Positions 16,320-25,896 of a DNA stretch of 55,009 nt are shown piece by piece. Origin of the DNA: Bacteroidota bacterium. GTDB taxonomy: Bacteria > Bacteroidota > Bacteroidia > Chitinophagales > JADIYW01. Numbering within the stretch: position 1 is the first letter of the stretch; each line of letters begins with the position of its first letter. The notes under the pieces were generated by a model. It did not search any database, was not told the DNA's origin, and saw only the letters and a program-made list of their open reading frames with translations. The stretch spans positions 1 to 55,009 of the forward strand of contig JAGQYE010000034.1 of assembly GCA_020436225.1 (NCBI GenBank). Direction: 5' to 3'. The position numbers were made by a program, and so were the translations under genes.

Positions 16320-19300
16320 ATGAAATTCGTAAACAAATCTTTTATGCTGGTATTACTACTATTGTTAAGTAGTTTTACTATTATCGCAAAAACAGACCTG
16401 AAAGGTAAAGTAACAGACGGGAAAGAACCGGTAATCGGAGCAAACATCACTATCAAAGGAACTACTGAAGGTACAGTTACTGATATTGATGGTGCTTTTG
16501 AATTATCTACCGAGCAACCCACTCCTTTTACTTTAGTTATTTCAATGGTTGGTATGACAACTTCTGAAGTTCAAGTGGACGGAAGCAAAGACGATATCGT
16601 CGTAACCATGTCAGAAGAATCCAGCTTGTTAAATGGTGTTGTTGTTGCCGCTTCCCGTGTGGAGGAAAAAATCCTTGAATCGCCGGTAACAATTGAAAAG
16701 ATGGACAGTAAAATGATAAAAACTGCCGCCGCTTCAGATTATTACGACGACTTATCAAAATTAAAAGGTGTTCAAACAATTAATGGCTCCATGACCTTAA
16801 CTTCAGTAAATACTAGAGGTTTTGGAGGTATTTCAAACACTCGTTTCGTTCAATTAATGGATGGAATGGATAACGCAGCACCTTTATTAAATTTCCCAAC
16901 AGGAAATATGGTAGGAATTGGAGAATTAGATATTAATAGTGTGGAATTGGTTCCGGGTGCAGCATCTGCCTTATATGGACCAAATGCATTCAATGGTATT
17001 TTATTAATGAATTCTAAAAATCCTTTTGAACATCCAGGTTTAAGCTTACAAGTAAAAGGTGGATTTGCTCAAGCAAGCAATGGATATGGAGTGAAACCAT
17101 TAGGAAGTGCCGCTTTAAGAATTGCTCATATCTTCAAATCTAAAAAAACAAATGAAGATTTTGCAGCAATAAAAGCAAATTTCAGTATTTTCCAAGGTAC
17201 TGATTGGTATGCGAATGATTATACAACTGATAGAAATTTAGGAACTACAACTAACGTAGGAAATCCAAATTTTGATGGGTTAAATTTATATGGAGATGAA
17301 ACCAGAATTTTTGTTCCGTATGGTGCAGTAAGAGGTACATTAATTTCTAATACATCAGCTTCTATCTTACCACAAGTTACTGCTGGAGTTTATGCTCAAG
17401 CTTATCCGGTAGTTTGGCAACAAATTTACGACCAAGTTTATGCAACACAAATAAGTGGAGGTGCTTCTCAATCTGATGCAGCGGCGGCGGCAACTGCATA
17501 TGCAAATGCAAATGCTCCGGCACAAACACAAGCTTATGCTGATGCACATGCTCCTGGAATTGCTGACTCAAAGGCAACATCTGCTTTAGATTCAATCAGT
17601 TCTCTCTTAAATTTAGATATTAGAAGAACAGGCTTGTCTGAAGATAGATTATTGGAAAGCCACAAAGCTCAATCTGTAAAAGGAGACTTTGGAGTTTATT
17701 TCAGACCTTTTAAAGATAAATCTTATGAGTTTTCTTATAATTATAGAATAGGATTTGGTAACAGTGTGTATCAAGGAAGTGAACGTTATGCATTGAGAAA
17801 CTTCATCCAACAATTCCAAAAAGCAGAAATAAAAGGAAAAGATTTCTTTATTCGTTCTTATATGTCTCAAACTAAAGATGGCGACTCTTATAACTTATCA
17901 GCTTTAGGTGCTTATACAAATGAATCTGTTTCTCCTTCTTCTTCACAATGGGTACCAACTTATTTAAGCACTTATGCAGGTCCGCTAATTCAAACAGCAT
18001 TACAAACATCAGCTGCCAATGTATTAGCTAATGCTGCAGCTTTAACTGCTGTTGCTAATGATTCAGCGCGTTCAATGGCAGATCGTCCTTGGAATAATTT
18101 ATCTCCGGAACAACAACAAGCTATTATAGAAAGTGTAAGAACTGGTTTATTCCAAAGAGGTGGTGCCGGTTTTATTGATAATTCTCGTATGTTCCATACA
18201 GAAGCAATGATTGATTTATCTCGTTGGACAGGAAAATGGATTGACATTCAAATTGGAGGTAACCATAGGTTATATAGTTTATCAACACAAGGAACAGTGT
18301 TTAATGAAGATCCGGATGGAACCGGACAATATAAACGTATTAAAATTAATGAATATGGTGCGTTTGTTCAATTACAACGCAAATTCTATAAAGATATGTT
18401 TAAAATCCAAGCATCTGTTCGTATAGATAAAAATGAGAATTTTAAAGTTATCGTTTCTCCGCGTGCAGCATTTGTGGCTACATTAGGAAAAGATAGAAAC
18501 CACAATATCCGCTTATCCTACCAAACAGGTTTCAGAAACCCGGATTCACAAGCTCAATTTATTTATTTCCCAACATCTAATATTTTATTAGGTGGTACTA
18601 AGAAAAATGCAGAACGTTATCATTTGTATAATGGTGGTGCTTACACTATTGATTCTTATAATGCATTTGTTGCTTCAGCATTGGCTGGCGCAGCAGATCC
18701 AACATTATTGGTAGAGTCTAATTTCGATTATGTAAAACCGGAACAATTGCAAGTGGTAGAGTTAGGATATAAAACTGTTTTATTTAAGAAATTAATGATA
18801 GATGTAAACGGATATTTCAATATCTACAAAGACTTCATAACACAAATTACAGTTGTAAGTAAAGATAGCACAAGACATCAAGGTCAACTTTTACCTGGCG
18901 TAAGCCAAGTTATCCAAGGTACATCTCGTTCTGCTACAACTTGGAGACCTTATGTAAATATTCCGGGTAAAACCTATTCTTATGGTGCCGGTATTGGTTT
19001 AGCGTATGCATTACCAAAAAATATTATGGTAAAAGCAAGCTATAATTATATGGATTATAAAATCAAAGGAGGAAATCCTTCAATTGGTAGCGAAAAAGAC
19101 TTAGGATTCAATGCTTCTAACCATCAATTTTATGTTGGCGTTTCCGGAAATAATGTTTGGAAAGGTTTGAGTTTTGGTATTGACTACAGATGGCAATCTG
19201 CTATTGATTGGAGTTCTGACTTTGCTGATGGAACAGTCAAAGCACGTGGTATATTAGATGCAAACATTGGTTACTTCGTAGAAAAAGCAATGACAACTTT

Positions 19301-19454
19301 CAAAATTGGGGCAACTAATATTGCCGGACCTGAATACATTACAAACGTTGGTGGTCCATCAATTGGAAGAACATTCTATGCTTCTATAACTTTTGACCAA
19401 GGAAAAGATTGGAAGAAAATCCATAGTGAAAAATCAACACCTAAAGAATTCTAA
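16320..19454 (+). CDS. TonB-dependent receptor 1, with alanine-rich extracellular insertions
   Basis: This 1044-residue outer-membrane transporter has a signal peptide (1-23) and a carboxypeptidase-regulatory-like domain (about 25-100, with GKVTDGKEPVIGANITIKGT). The plug domain (about 110-235) contains NTRGFGG, VQLMDGMDN and VELVPGAASALYGPNAFNG. A 22-strand barrel follows and ends ...GRTFYASITFDQGKDWKK. Two unusual Ala/Gln-rich stretches interrupt the barrel at about 353-425 (AAAAATAYANANAPAQTQAY) and 550-605 (SAANVLANAAALTAVANDSA), probably helical extracellular loops. No SusD-like partner lies next to it. The ligand cannot be predicted. It is a single-gene unit with its own terminator. Confidence 0.92.
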   Translation: MKFVNKSFMLVLLLLLSSFTIIAKTDLKGKVTDGKEPVIGANITIKGTTEGTVTDIDGAFELSTEQPTPFTLVISMVGMTTSEVQVDGSKDDIVVTMSEESSLLNGVVVAASRVEEKILESPVTIEKMDSKMIKTAAASDYYDDLSKLKGVQTINGSMTLTSVNTRGFGGISNTRFVQLMDGMDNAAPLLNFPTGNMVGIGELDINSVELVPGAASALYGPNAFNGILLMNSKNPFEHPGLSLQVKGGFAQASNGYGVKPLGSAALRIAHIFKSKKTNEDFAAIKANFSIFQGTDWYANDYTTDRNLGTTTNVGNPNFDGLNLYGDETRIFVPYGAVRGTLISNTSASILPQVTAGVYAQAYPVVWQQIYDQVYATQISGGASQSDAAAAATAYANANAPAQTQAYADAHAPGIADSKATSALDSISSLLNLDIRRTGLSEDRLLESHKAQSVKGDFGVYFRPFKDKSYEFSYNYRIGFGNSVYQGSERYALRNFIQQFQKAEIKGKDFFIRSYMSQTKDGDSYNLSALGAYTNESVSPSSSQWVPTYLSTYAGPLIQTALQTSAANVLANAAALTAVANDSARSMADRPWNNLSPEQQQAIIESVRTGLFQRGGAGFIDNSRMFHTEAMIDLSRWTGKWIDIQIGGNHRLYSLSTQGTVFNEDPDGTGQYKRIKINEYGAFVQLQRKFYKDMFKIQASVRIDKNENFKVIVSPRAAFVATLGKDRNHNIRLSYQTGFRNPDSQAQFIYFPTSNILLGGTKKNAERYHLYNGGAYTIDSYNAFVASALAGAADPTLLVESNFDYVKPEQLQVVELGYKTVLFKKLMIDVNGYFNIYKDFITQITVVSKDSTRHQGQLLPGVSQVIQGTSRSATTWRPYVNIPGKTYSYGAGIGLAYALPKNIMVKASYNYMDYKIKGGNPSIGSEKDLGFNASNHQFYVGVSGNNVWKGLSFGIDYRWQSAIDWSSDFADGTVKARGILDANIGYFVEKAMTTFKIGATNIAGPEYITNVGGPSIGRTFYASITFDQGKDWKKIHSEKSTPKEF

Positions 19455-19481
19455 GATAATTATTAACTAAATAAAATTAGT

Positions 19482-19510
19482 AGAGCCATCAGATAATGAT
19501 GGCTCTTTTT
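19482..19510 (+). terminator. Intrinsic terminator of TonB receptor 1
   Basis: AGAGCCATCA and TGATGGCTCT form a perfect 10-bp stem around a GATAA loop, followed by T5, 28 nt after the stop codon. Confidence 0.9.
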
Positions 19511-19553
19511 ATTTCAATGATATCTATATTCTTATTGAATATGCATATCTAAT

Positions 19554-21134
19554 CTAAAAAGAAGTTGCTGTACTTTTACTCAATTCATTTCGGATAGCTT
19601 GTGGTAACTCATCTTGTAAATAAGAACCAGCTTGAATATATGGATAAATATCTTCGTAGGTAACGGTTTTAATAGTGGATATTCTTCGATGAATATGAGC
19701 CCTATTTAATTGAGAAAAATGTTGTAAACCAGCTGCTCCTAATAATTCAATCGCATTATCAATAGTGAGGTGATGAAAATTTTTTACTCTATATTTCTTT
19801 TCTTCAACAACTAAACCTTTCTCTAAACTTTTATCTTGCGTCGCAACTCCAGTTGGACAAGTATTTTTATTACATTCTAATGCTTGGATACAACCCAAAG
19901 CAAACATCATTCCTCTTGCAGAATTACATAAATCTGCACCTAAAGCAATATTTTTTACGATGTCAAAACCGGATATTATTTTTCCGGAGGCTATAATTTT
20001 TATCTCCTGTTTGATATTGAAACCACAAAGCGTATCATATACAAATGCTAAACCATCTCTTAATGGCATTCCAACGGAATTAGAGAACTCTTGAGGTGCA
20101 GCACCTGTTCCGCCTTCGCCACCATCAACAGTAATAAAATCAGGGTAAATGCCCGTTTGTACAATGGCTTTGCAAATGGCGTAAAATTCTCTTTTTTGAC
20201 CAACGCACAATTTAAAACCAATTGGTTTTCCGCCCGATAATGTTCGTAATTTTTGTATGAATTGTACCAATTCTATTGGAGTAGAGAATGCTGAATGACA
20301 CGAAGGTGAAATTACATCTTTGCCGGTTTCCACTAGTCGGATTTTAGCTATTTCCTCTGTTACTTTCTTTGCCGGTAAAATGCCACCATGTCCGGGTTTT
20401 GCACCTTGTGAAAGTTTAATTTCTATCATTTTTACTTGCTCCAATTGTGCTTTTTGTGCAAATATTTCTTCATTAAATGTGCCATCCGAATTTCTACAAC
20501 CAAAATATCCTGTTCCCAATTGCCAGATTATATCACCTCCTGGTGCTTTATGGTAATCACTAAGTCCGCCTTCTCCGGTATTATGTGCGAAATTGCCCAA
20601 TTTTGCTCCTGAATTTAATGCTAAGACTGCATGTGAGCTTAATGAGCCAAAACTCATTGCAGAAATATTTAAGATACTTGCATTATAAGGTTTTGCGCAC
20701 TGAGAACTGCCGATTAAAACTCTTGGATTTTTTTCTATTTTATGATAATCAATAGCGACAATGCTGTGTCCTAACCATTCGTAATTATTAGCATAAACAT
20801 TGTATTGCGTACCAAAAGGCATGGTGTCGTTTACATTTTTTGCTCGTTGATAAACTAAAGAACGATTTAATCGATTGAATGGGGCACCATTTATATCACT
20901 TTCTATAAAATATTGAAATATCTTAGGTCGTAAATCTTCCATTAGGTAGCGAAGTCTGCCAAAAAGAGGATAGTTTCGAACAATACTTTTTCTTGGTTGA
21001 ACTAAATCATAAATACCTAAGAGTACAATTGGGCCTGTAAAAAGAAATAACCACCAGAAATAAGAATTATACGAGCCTAACAGAATTGTGAAGGCAACTA
21101 AAAATATGGCGAAATAGATAAATGCTTTTCTCAT
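19554..21134 (-). CDS. Membrane-anchored FMN-binding glutamate synthase-like protein
   Basis: The 526-residue protein corresponds to the FMN-binding synthase domain of the GltB large subunit, without the glutaminase domain. Two N-terminal hydrophobic segments (about 4-20 and 25-45) should anchor it in the inner membrane. Key blocks are ISAMSFGSLSSHAVLAL, NTGEGGLSDYH, KLSQGAKPGHGGILPAKKVT and VDGGEGGTGAAP (337-347). The cysteines C415-x5-C421-x4-C426 match the 3Fe-4S cluster motif of GltB, so electron transfer is possible. Without an amidotransferase half it may use ammonia or act on another substrate; the true reaction is unknown. No GltD-like partner is adjacent. Confidence 0.87.
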   Translation of the reverse strand: MRKAFIYFAIFLVAFTILLGSYNSYFWWLFLFTGPIVLLGIYDLVQPRKSIVRNYPLFGRLRYLMEDLRPKIFQYFIESDINGAPFNRLNRSLVYQRAKNVNDTMPFGTQYNVYANNYEWLGHSIVAIDYHKIEKNPRVLIGSSQCAKPYNASILNISAMSFGSLSSHAVLALNSGAKLGNFAHNTGEGGLSDYHKAPGGDIIWQLGTGYFGCRNSDGTFNEEIFAQKAQLEQVKMIEIKLSQGAKPGHGGILPAKKVTEEIAKIRLVETGKDVISPSCHSAFSTPIELVQFIQKLRTLSGGKPIGFKLCVGQKREFYAICKAIVQTGIYPDFITVDGGEGGTGAAPQEFSNSVGMPLRDGLAFVYDTLCGFNIKQEIKIIASGKIISGFDIVKNIALGADLCNSARGMMFALGCIQALECNKNTCPTGVATQDKSLEKGLVVEEKKYRVKNFHHLTIDNAIELLGAAGLQHFSQLNRAHIHRRISTIKTVTYEDIYPYIQAGSYLQDELPQAIRNELSKSTATSF

Positions 21135-21243
21135 AACACAATTGTTTATAATTATAGGAACTATCTAAATTAATAATAAAAGAAGAGGAATGGAAATTGG
21201 ACTCCTATCTTGAATATGTTTTAATATCAATTAACATACATAA

Positions 21244-21270
21244 ACAAAAACCCCGAAGAATACTTCGGGG
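21244..21270 (-). terminator. Intrinsic terminator of the TonB receptor 2 / lipoprotein operon
   Basis: On the minus strand CCCCGAAG and CTTCGGGG form a perfect 8-bp stem with a TATT loop, followed by TTTTTG. It is 58 nt after the lipoprotein stop codon. Confidence 0.88.
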
Positions 21271-21327
21271 CACACACAGTTGAAAGCTATTACCTTATTT
21301 TCTTATACAAAGTAATAGGTGCTGTTA

Positions 21328-22749
21328 TTAATTTTTGACATATTCAATGTTTGCCGGATTAAATTCAGCCCAACCTATTGTCCAATTGTTTGTTGCATTA
21401 AATGCACCAATATAATTAACGTTATTAAAGCCGGATAATCCTGTAAAATCTGCGCCGGATAATAGTGAAGAACTTGCAGGTAACAAAAAATTTGGTGCTG
21501 TTGTATTGTATAAATCTGCTATTGAATAACCAACAGAAGTAATACTTGTTACTGTGCTATTATTTCTATTAGCATCTTTAAACCATTGCTCTACGTCAAA
21601 TCCTTCTTGGTCTGAAGTAAAAGGGTCGAATGAACTCCAATTGTTTATCAAAGAAATTACAGAATTTTTTATAGTCAATTCATCATTTTCTGCGTGCGTT
21701 TTTGTCAACCCGCCATCTATCTTTATGCCGGTAGGAAAGCCTGTAATAAATGAATTATAAATTTGAGCTTTGTTGCTTCTTCTTAAATGTAAAGCACGTT
21801 TAAAGTTGGCATCTATAGCGGTCATTTCATCTTGTTTGGGTCCAAATATAGAAACGTTTGAAAAAATTGGAGCTGTAAATGGAGTATTTGAAGAACCACT
21901 TCCATCGTTGTCAATTTCAAAGCAATTAGAACCGCTAATATCTGCTAAATTCGGACTTCTGAAAGCAACAGCAAATTGAACTTTTCCTCTGTATCCAAAA
22001 TCACAATCGAAATCATCATCTGTTGTTTTGAATGCAATTAAATGATCGCAATTAACTGTGCCACCAAACCATTCGAAAGCATCATCTAAACCATAAGTAG
22101 ATTGAATGTAACTAATGGTTGTGCCAGAACCAACAGAAGCCAACGTTAAGCTATTAATTTCTTTATCTGTTAAGATTGGATAGCCGGCATATTCTAAGCG
22201 AACATATTTTAAGATGCCGGAATTATCTGCATCATTATTGCCACCATGATGAGCGCCGTAGCTTCCTTCAAGCGTGCCAAATCCGCCGGGCAAATTGTTT
22301 GTTGCATTTCCGCAAATCACCAAGCCGCCCCAATCTCCTGGCGTTTTCGTGCTTTCAGCAGAAGTGAATACGATAGGATTGTAAGCAGTACCTTCAGCAA
22401 AAATTTTGCTACCTCTATGGATAACTAAAGTGCCCGGATTTTCACCTGTTGTTCCTTTTTTTCCTATAATAACAGTTCCTGCTTCAATGTTCAACGTTCC
22501 GATAGCTTGTGGTGCTGTTCCATTTTGAATAGAATCTATTCCGACATTTACAATTCCATTCAATCGATAAACTGTGTCTTTGTGCCAAGTGATATTACCG
22601 ATTAAATTTCCGGATACATCTTTTACTGCTCGGTCTGATGGCGGAATAATTTCTTTAGTTTCTTCTTCTGTACATCCTATGAGCATTGCAAAACATGCAA
22701 AAGCAAGTAAGGATGCTGATTTTTTTAAAAAATTTGTCTTTGTTTTCAT
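21328..22749 (-). CDS. Hypothetical lipoprotein, probable right-handed beta-helix
   Basis: The 473-residue protein has a lipoprotein signal with MLIGCTEEE, lipidated at Cys26. The mature part is Gly/Asn/Thr-rich. Short strand-turn units (LNIEAGTVIIGKKG, LVIHRGSKIFAEGTAYNPIVFTS, WGGLVICGNA, LKYVRLEYAG, TISYIQSTYGLDDAFEWFGG) fit a parallel beta-helix. Conserved acidic clusters (DDAFEWFGG, TTDDDFDCDFGYRG) could bind metal or ligand. Its gene follows TonB receptor 2 by 23 nt, so it is likely a surface-exposed or periplasmic partner of that receptor, comparable in position to SusD but unrelated in sequence. I cannot name the ligand. Confidence 0.78.
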   Translation of the reverse strand: MKTKTNFLKKSASLLAFACFAMLIGCTEEETKEIIPPSDRAVKDVSGNLIGNITWHKDTVYRLNGIVNVGIDSIQNGTAPQAIGTLNIEAGTVIIGKKGTTGENPGTLVIHRGSKIFAEGTAYNPIVFTSAESTKTPGDWGGLVICGNATNNLPGGFGTLEGSYGAHHGGNNDADNSGILKYVRLEYAGYPILTDKEINSLTLASVGSGTTISYIQSTYGLDDAFEWFGGTVNCDHLIAFKTTDDDFDCDFGYRGKVQFAVAFRSPNLADISGSNCFEIDNDGSGSSNTPFTAPIFSNVSIFGPKQDEMTAIDANFKRALHLRRSNKAQIYNSFITGFPTGIKIDGGLTKTHAENDELTIKNSVISLINNWSSFDPFTSDQEGFDVEQWFKDANRNNSTVTSITSVGYSIADLYNTTAPNFLLPASSSLLSGADFTGLSGFNNVNYIGAFNATNNWTIGWAEFNPANIEYVKN

Positions 22750-22772
22750 AATAAAAAATATTAGTGTTTATG

Positions 22773-25559
22773 TTAGAAATTATATTTAATACCTAATGAA
22801 ATAGTTTGTCCTTTTTTATATTGTTGGAAAATTTGATCGTTTGTTCTACTCCATTTTTTATCTCTATTTCCGTCTTGTATAAGTAATATTGATTGATTGA
22901 TTAAATCGTGTGCAGCAAAACTCAACTCCACATTTTTCTTAAAGCGATATTGAATATTAAAATCTAAAATATGACGTGGCATTTCGTAGATATCCGGATT
23001 GTCGTCTGTACCAACAAATACAATTCGTTTTCCAATAACATTGTATAAGATATTTGCTTGCAAGCCTAACTCACTATCTTCGAAGAAAATACCGGCATTT
23101 ACAGAAAACGGCGATTGACCTTGTAATGGTCTGTTGTTGCTTTGCCCAATTTTTTCATCTCCTAAATTAACTTTACTATAGATATAGGAAGCATTAGCCA
23201 TTAAACCAAAATGTTTAAAGAAATAATTTTTTGCATGCTCAAATTTCTTTTTCACTTCTATCTCTACTCCGGCAACATCTGCTTGATGTGCATTGGCATA
23301 AGAGAAAGTACTGCCACTTGTGCCAACAACAGCTTTAGCTTCAATTGGATTTAAGAATTTTTTGTAAAAGGCTGAGATGCTAATAATTTCTCCGTTAGAA
23401 GGATAATACTCAAATTTTATATCGGTGTTATGTATGCTAGCATTTTTTAAATCAGGATTACCTTCTATTGTATATCGAGTATAAAAATCATCATAAGCAA
23501 ATGGTGCAATTTCTCGGAATTCAGGTCTGTTTACACTCATTCCATAAGCAGCTCGAACTACGATTTTTGATGTAATGTTGTAATTGATATTTAATGAAGG
23601 AAGATAAACGTGTTTTCTGTTGTTGACTTGTACTAAATTAGTACTAGTACCGGAAGTTAATTGCTGATTGGAAAATTCGTAGCGTAAACCGGCAATAATG
23701 TTTACTTTATTTTTTATAGAAAATTCGGTATTTACATAAGCGGCATTAACGATGTTGCTTGCTTTGTAAGAGTCGAATGCACGCGTATGTTCACCTAATT
23801 TTATTCCGTCAGTTGTATTGATATGCTGCATTAGAACATCAATTCCCATGATAGATAAGTTGTTGTCAAATCCATCAAAAGTGGAACGTTGATAGCCTAA
23901 TATTCGGGCATTAAAATTTCTGTTTTTATATTCTGTATAAACGCCGCCACTTACTGTTGCAATAAAACCTTTATCTGCAATTTTTGTGAATTTATGCGAA
24001 GCATTTATTGCGGCAGTTACAATATTTTCTTGCATCTTAGAAAAGAATCTTCCCAAATTGTTTGGATTTACATATGTAGGCAATACATTAATTTCGTATT
24101 GATTAGTTGTAGTATTTAATGTTGAAGTATAACGTTTAAAATCAGGCTCTTTGTTGTAGGCTCTACTATATCCGACAACCCAATCTATATTGGTATATTC
24201 TGATTTTATTGCATGTTTTCCTAATAATTGGCTGGCATAAATTCCTCTATATGCATTATATAATGCATGATTATCCATAGTTAAATCGTTTGCAAAATCT
24301 TTTCCTGTACGATGTGTATATTGCGATAATGCATTCGAATTAAAAATATTCTTAAACTCTATGGTGTTGCTTTTAAACTTAAATGCCCAGTTGTGCAGGA
24401 TGCCTAAGTTTACTGTATTATTGTATTGTTCATCTTTGAAATTATATTTTGGATTTTGTTTGTCGTTTGCAAAATCATAGATATCATAATCGGCTCTAAA
24501 GATGGAATAATGTTGTTTGGAAATAGAATAATTTAGGGAAGTAATCATACCAATTAATAATTTATCAGTTGATATTCTTCGGCCAAAACTTATCCCAATT
24601 TTTTGGTCAGGAATGGAAGCAATTTTTTGTGCTGTCCAATTTTTATTGAGTTGATTGCCGGCGTCAACTCTTTCTTGAAGACTTAACCCGTTAATGTTCT
24701 TTGGAAAATTAGATGGTAAATTATTTTTGTTGTCGTTGGCTAAATAAAATAACGCACCATTCTTTTGATTATAAAAAGGCTTAAAAGTTGTGCCAATTCG
24801 AAAAGTAGTACCATAAGATACATCTACAAAATTATTATCCGGAAAACTCTTGGTAAATATTTTTACAATGCCGCCGGCAAACTCGCCAACTGTATTAGCT
24901 GAAGGACTTTTCAAAACAATAATTCTATCTAACTGTGCTGATGGAATGATATCAAAAGAGAACGATTTTACATCTGTTTCCATGGATGGCGCAATGGCAT
25001 TGTGTAGCAACACATTGTTGTATCTCGGATTTAAACCTCTAATATTGATGAAATTACTTTGTATGCTAATACCCGGAATTCTTTTTACTACTTGCGCCGC
25101 ATTTCCGTCTGCTGTTTTCTTTATTTGTTGCGCAGAGATGCCACTTGTAATTTGTGCTGCATTTTTCATTTCTAATAAAACTGCAGCTTCGGAATTTGTT
25201 TTTCTCACATCAACAATTTGAACTTCTGTCAACTCGTTTTGGGCAACATCTAAGTCAACATTTATTTGTGTCGTTGTATTAGCTATTACAACCACATTTT
25301 CTACAGTCTTACTTGCATATCCGATATAGGAAAAGTTTATTTTATAAATTCCCGGAACAATGTCGCTTATTTCATAATTGCCTTCTAAATCTGTAATTGC
25401 TCCTGCAGTAGAACTGTCGATGGAAATGTTGACACCAATCAAAGTTTCGATTGTTGTTTTGTCGATAATTGTGCCTGAAATTTTTCCATTTTGTGCTATT
25501 CCGCAAATAGGCAGTAAGAGCAAAAACATTGTTTTAATTCGAACTAAAATTTTTTTCAT
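22773..25559 (-). CDS. TonB-dependent receptor 2
   Basis: The protein has 928 residues from the ATG at 25559. The longer in-frame start at 25610 adds 17 residues ahead of a perfectly normal signal peptide (MKKILVRIKTMFLLLLPICGIAQ), so I reject it. A carboxypeptidase-regulatory-like domain follows (GKISGTIIDKTTIETLIGVNI). The plug domain contains INIRGLNPRYNNVLLH and IDRIIV-type LDRIIVLKSPSANTVGEFAGG, and the beta-barrel ends GQTISLGIKYNF. It imports an unknown ligand across the outer membrane with energy from TonB. It is the first gene of a two-gene operon with the beta-helix lipoprotein and is divergent from the atypical response regulator. Confidence 0.92.
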   Translation of the reverse strand: MKKILVRIKTMFLLLLPICGIAQNGKISGTIIDKTTIETLIGVNISIDSSTAGAITDLEGNYEISDIVPGIYKINFSYIGYASKTVENVVVIANTTTQINVDLDVAQNELTEVQIVDVRKTNSEAAVLLEMKNAAQITSGISAQQIKKTADGNAAQVVKRIPGISIQSNFINIRGLNPRYNNVLLHNAIAPSMETDVKSFSFDIIPSAQLDRIIVLKSPSANTVGEFAGGIVKIFTKSFPDNNFVDVSYGTTFRIGTTFKPFYNQKNGALFYLANDNKNNLPSNFPKNINGLSLQERVDAGNQLNKNWTAQKIASIPDQKIGISFGRRISTDKLLIGMITSLNYSISKQHYSIFRADYDIYDFANDKQNPKYNFKDEQYNNTVNLGILHNWAFKFKSNTIEFKNIFNSNALSQYTHRTGKDFANDLTMDNHALYNAYRGIYASQLLGKHAIKSEYTNIDWVVGYSRAYNKEPDFKRYTSTLNTTTNQYEINVLPTYVNPNNLGRFFSKMQENIVTAAINASHKFTKIADKGFIATVSGGVYTEYKNRNFNARILGYQRSTFDGFDNNLSIMGIDVLMQHINTTDGIKLGEHTRAFDSYKASNIVNAAYVNTEFSIKNKVNIIAGLRYEFSNQQLTSGTSTNLVQVNNRKHVYLPSLNINYNITSKIVVRAAYGMSVNRPEFREIAPFAYDDFYTRYTIEGNPDLKNASIHNTDIKFEYYPSNGEIISISAFYKKFLNPIEAKAVVGTSGSTFSYANAHQADVAGVEIEVKKKFEHAKNYFFKHFGLMANASYIYSKVNLGDEKIGQSNNRPLQGQSPFSVNAGIFFEDSELGLQANILYNVIGKRIVFVGTDDNPDIYEMPRHILDFNIQYRFKKNVELSFAAHDLINQSILLIQDGNRDKKWSRTNDQIFQQYKKGQTISLGIKYNF

Positions 25560-25725
25560 TTGTGTGTAATTATTTATGTTGCAAAATAAAAACGCACAGT
25601 TCACCTGCAAGTAAAGGCTGATTGAATGTTTCGTGGAGAATTAAGGATGAATTAGAACAAAATATGATTGGTGTTGTTTTTTATAAGATTTATATGTGTT
25701 TTTAAAGTGAACAATGATAGCTAAC

Positions 25726-25738
25726 TCATTAATAATGA
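25726..25738. promoter_or_regulatory. 13-bp palindrome in the divergent region between TonB receptor 2 and the response regulator
   Basis: TCATTA and TAATGA flank a central A, a perfect inverted repeat. It lies in the 337-nt gene-free region 25560-25896, 88 nt before the -7 element of the regulator gene. A+T-rich palindromes arise by chance, so operator function is only a suggestion. Apart from this and the -7 element I see nothing else in the gap. Confidence 0.3.
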
Positions 25739-25813
25739 ATAGATTTTTAAGTATAGGTTAGGCTGTTTTTTTATGAATGAATTTTGAATTAGAAATGAAG
25801 ATAATATTTGAGG

Positions 25814-25821
25814 TATCTTTG
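25814..25821 (+). promoter_or_regulatory. -7 element of the response regulator gene
   Basis: TATCTTTG matches TAnnTTTG exactly, 75 nt before the ATG at 25897, leaving a leader of about 70 nt. Confidence 0.5.
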
Positions 25822-25896
25822 TATTACATGCAGGTTGTATTTAAACCATTTAGTTTATTCCAATTTCTCCCAATGTATTTATATTAAAATTATTCT

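Noticed and set aside
17367-17595. Minus-strand frames opposite the Ala-rich part of TonB receptor 1
   Set aside because: They are shadows caused by the biased codons of the Ala-rich insertion and encode low-complexity sequence.
25560-25610. Longer N-terminus for TonB receptor 2
   Set aside because: It would place 17 residues before a complete Sec signal peptide. The ATG at 25559 gives a normal exported protein.
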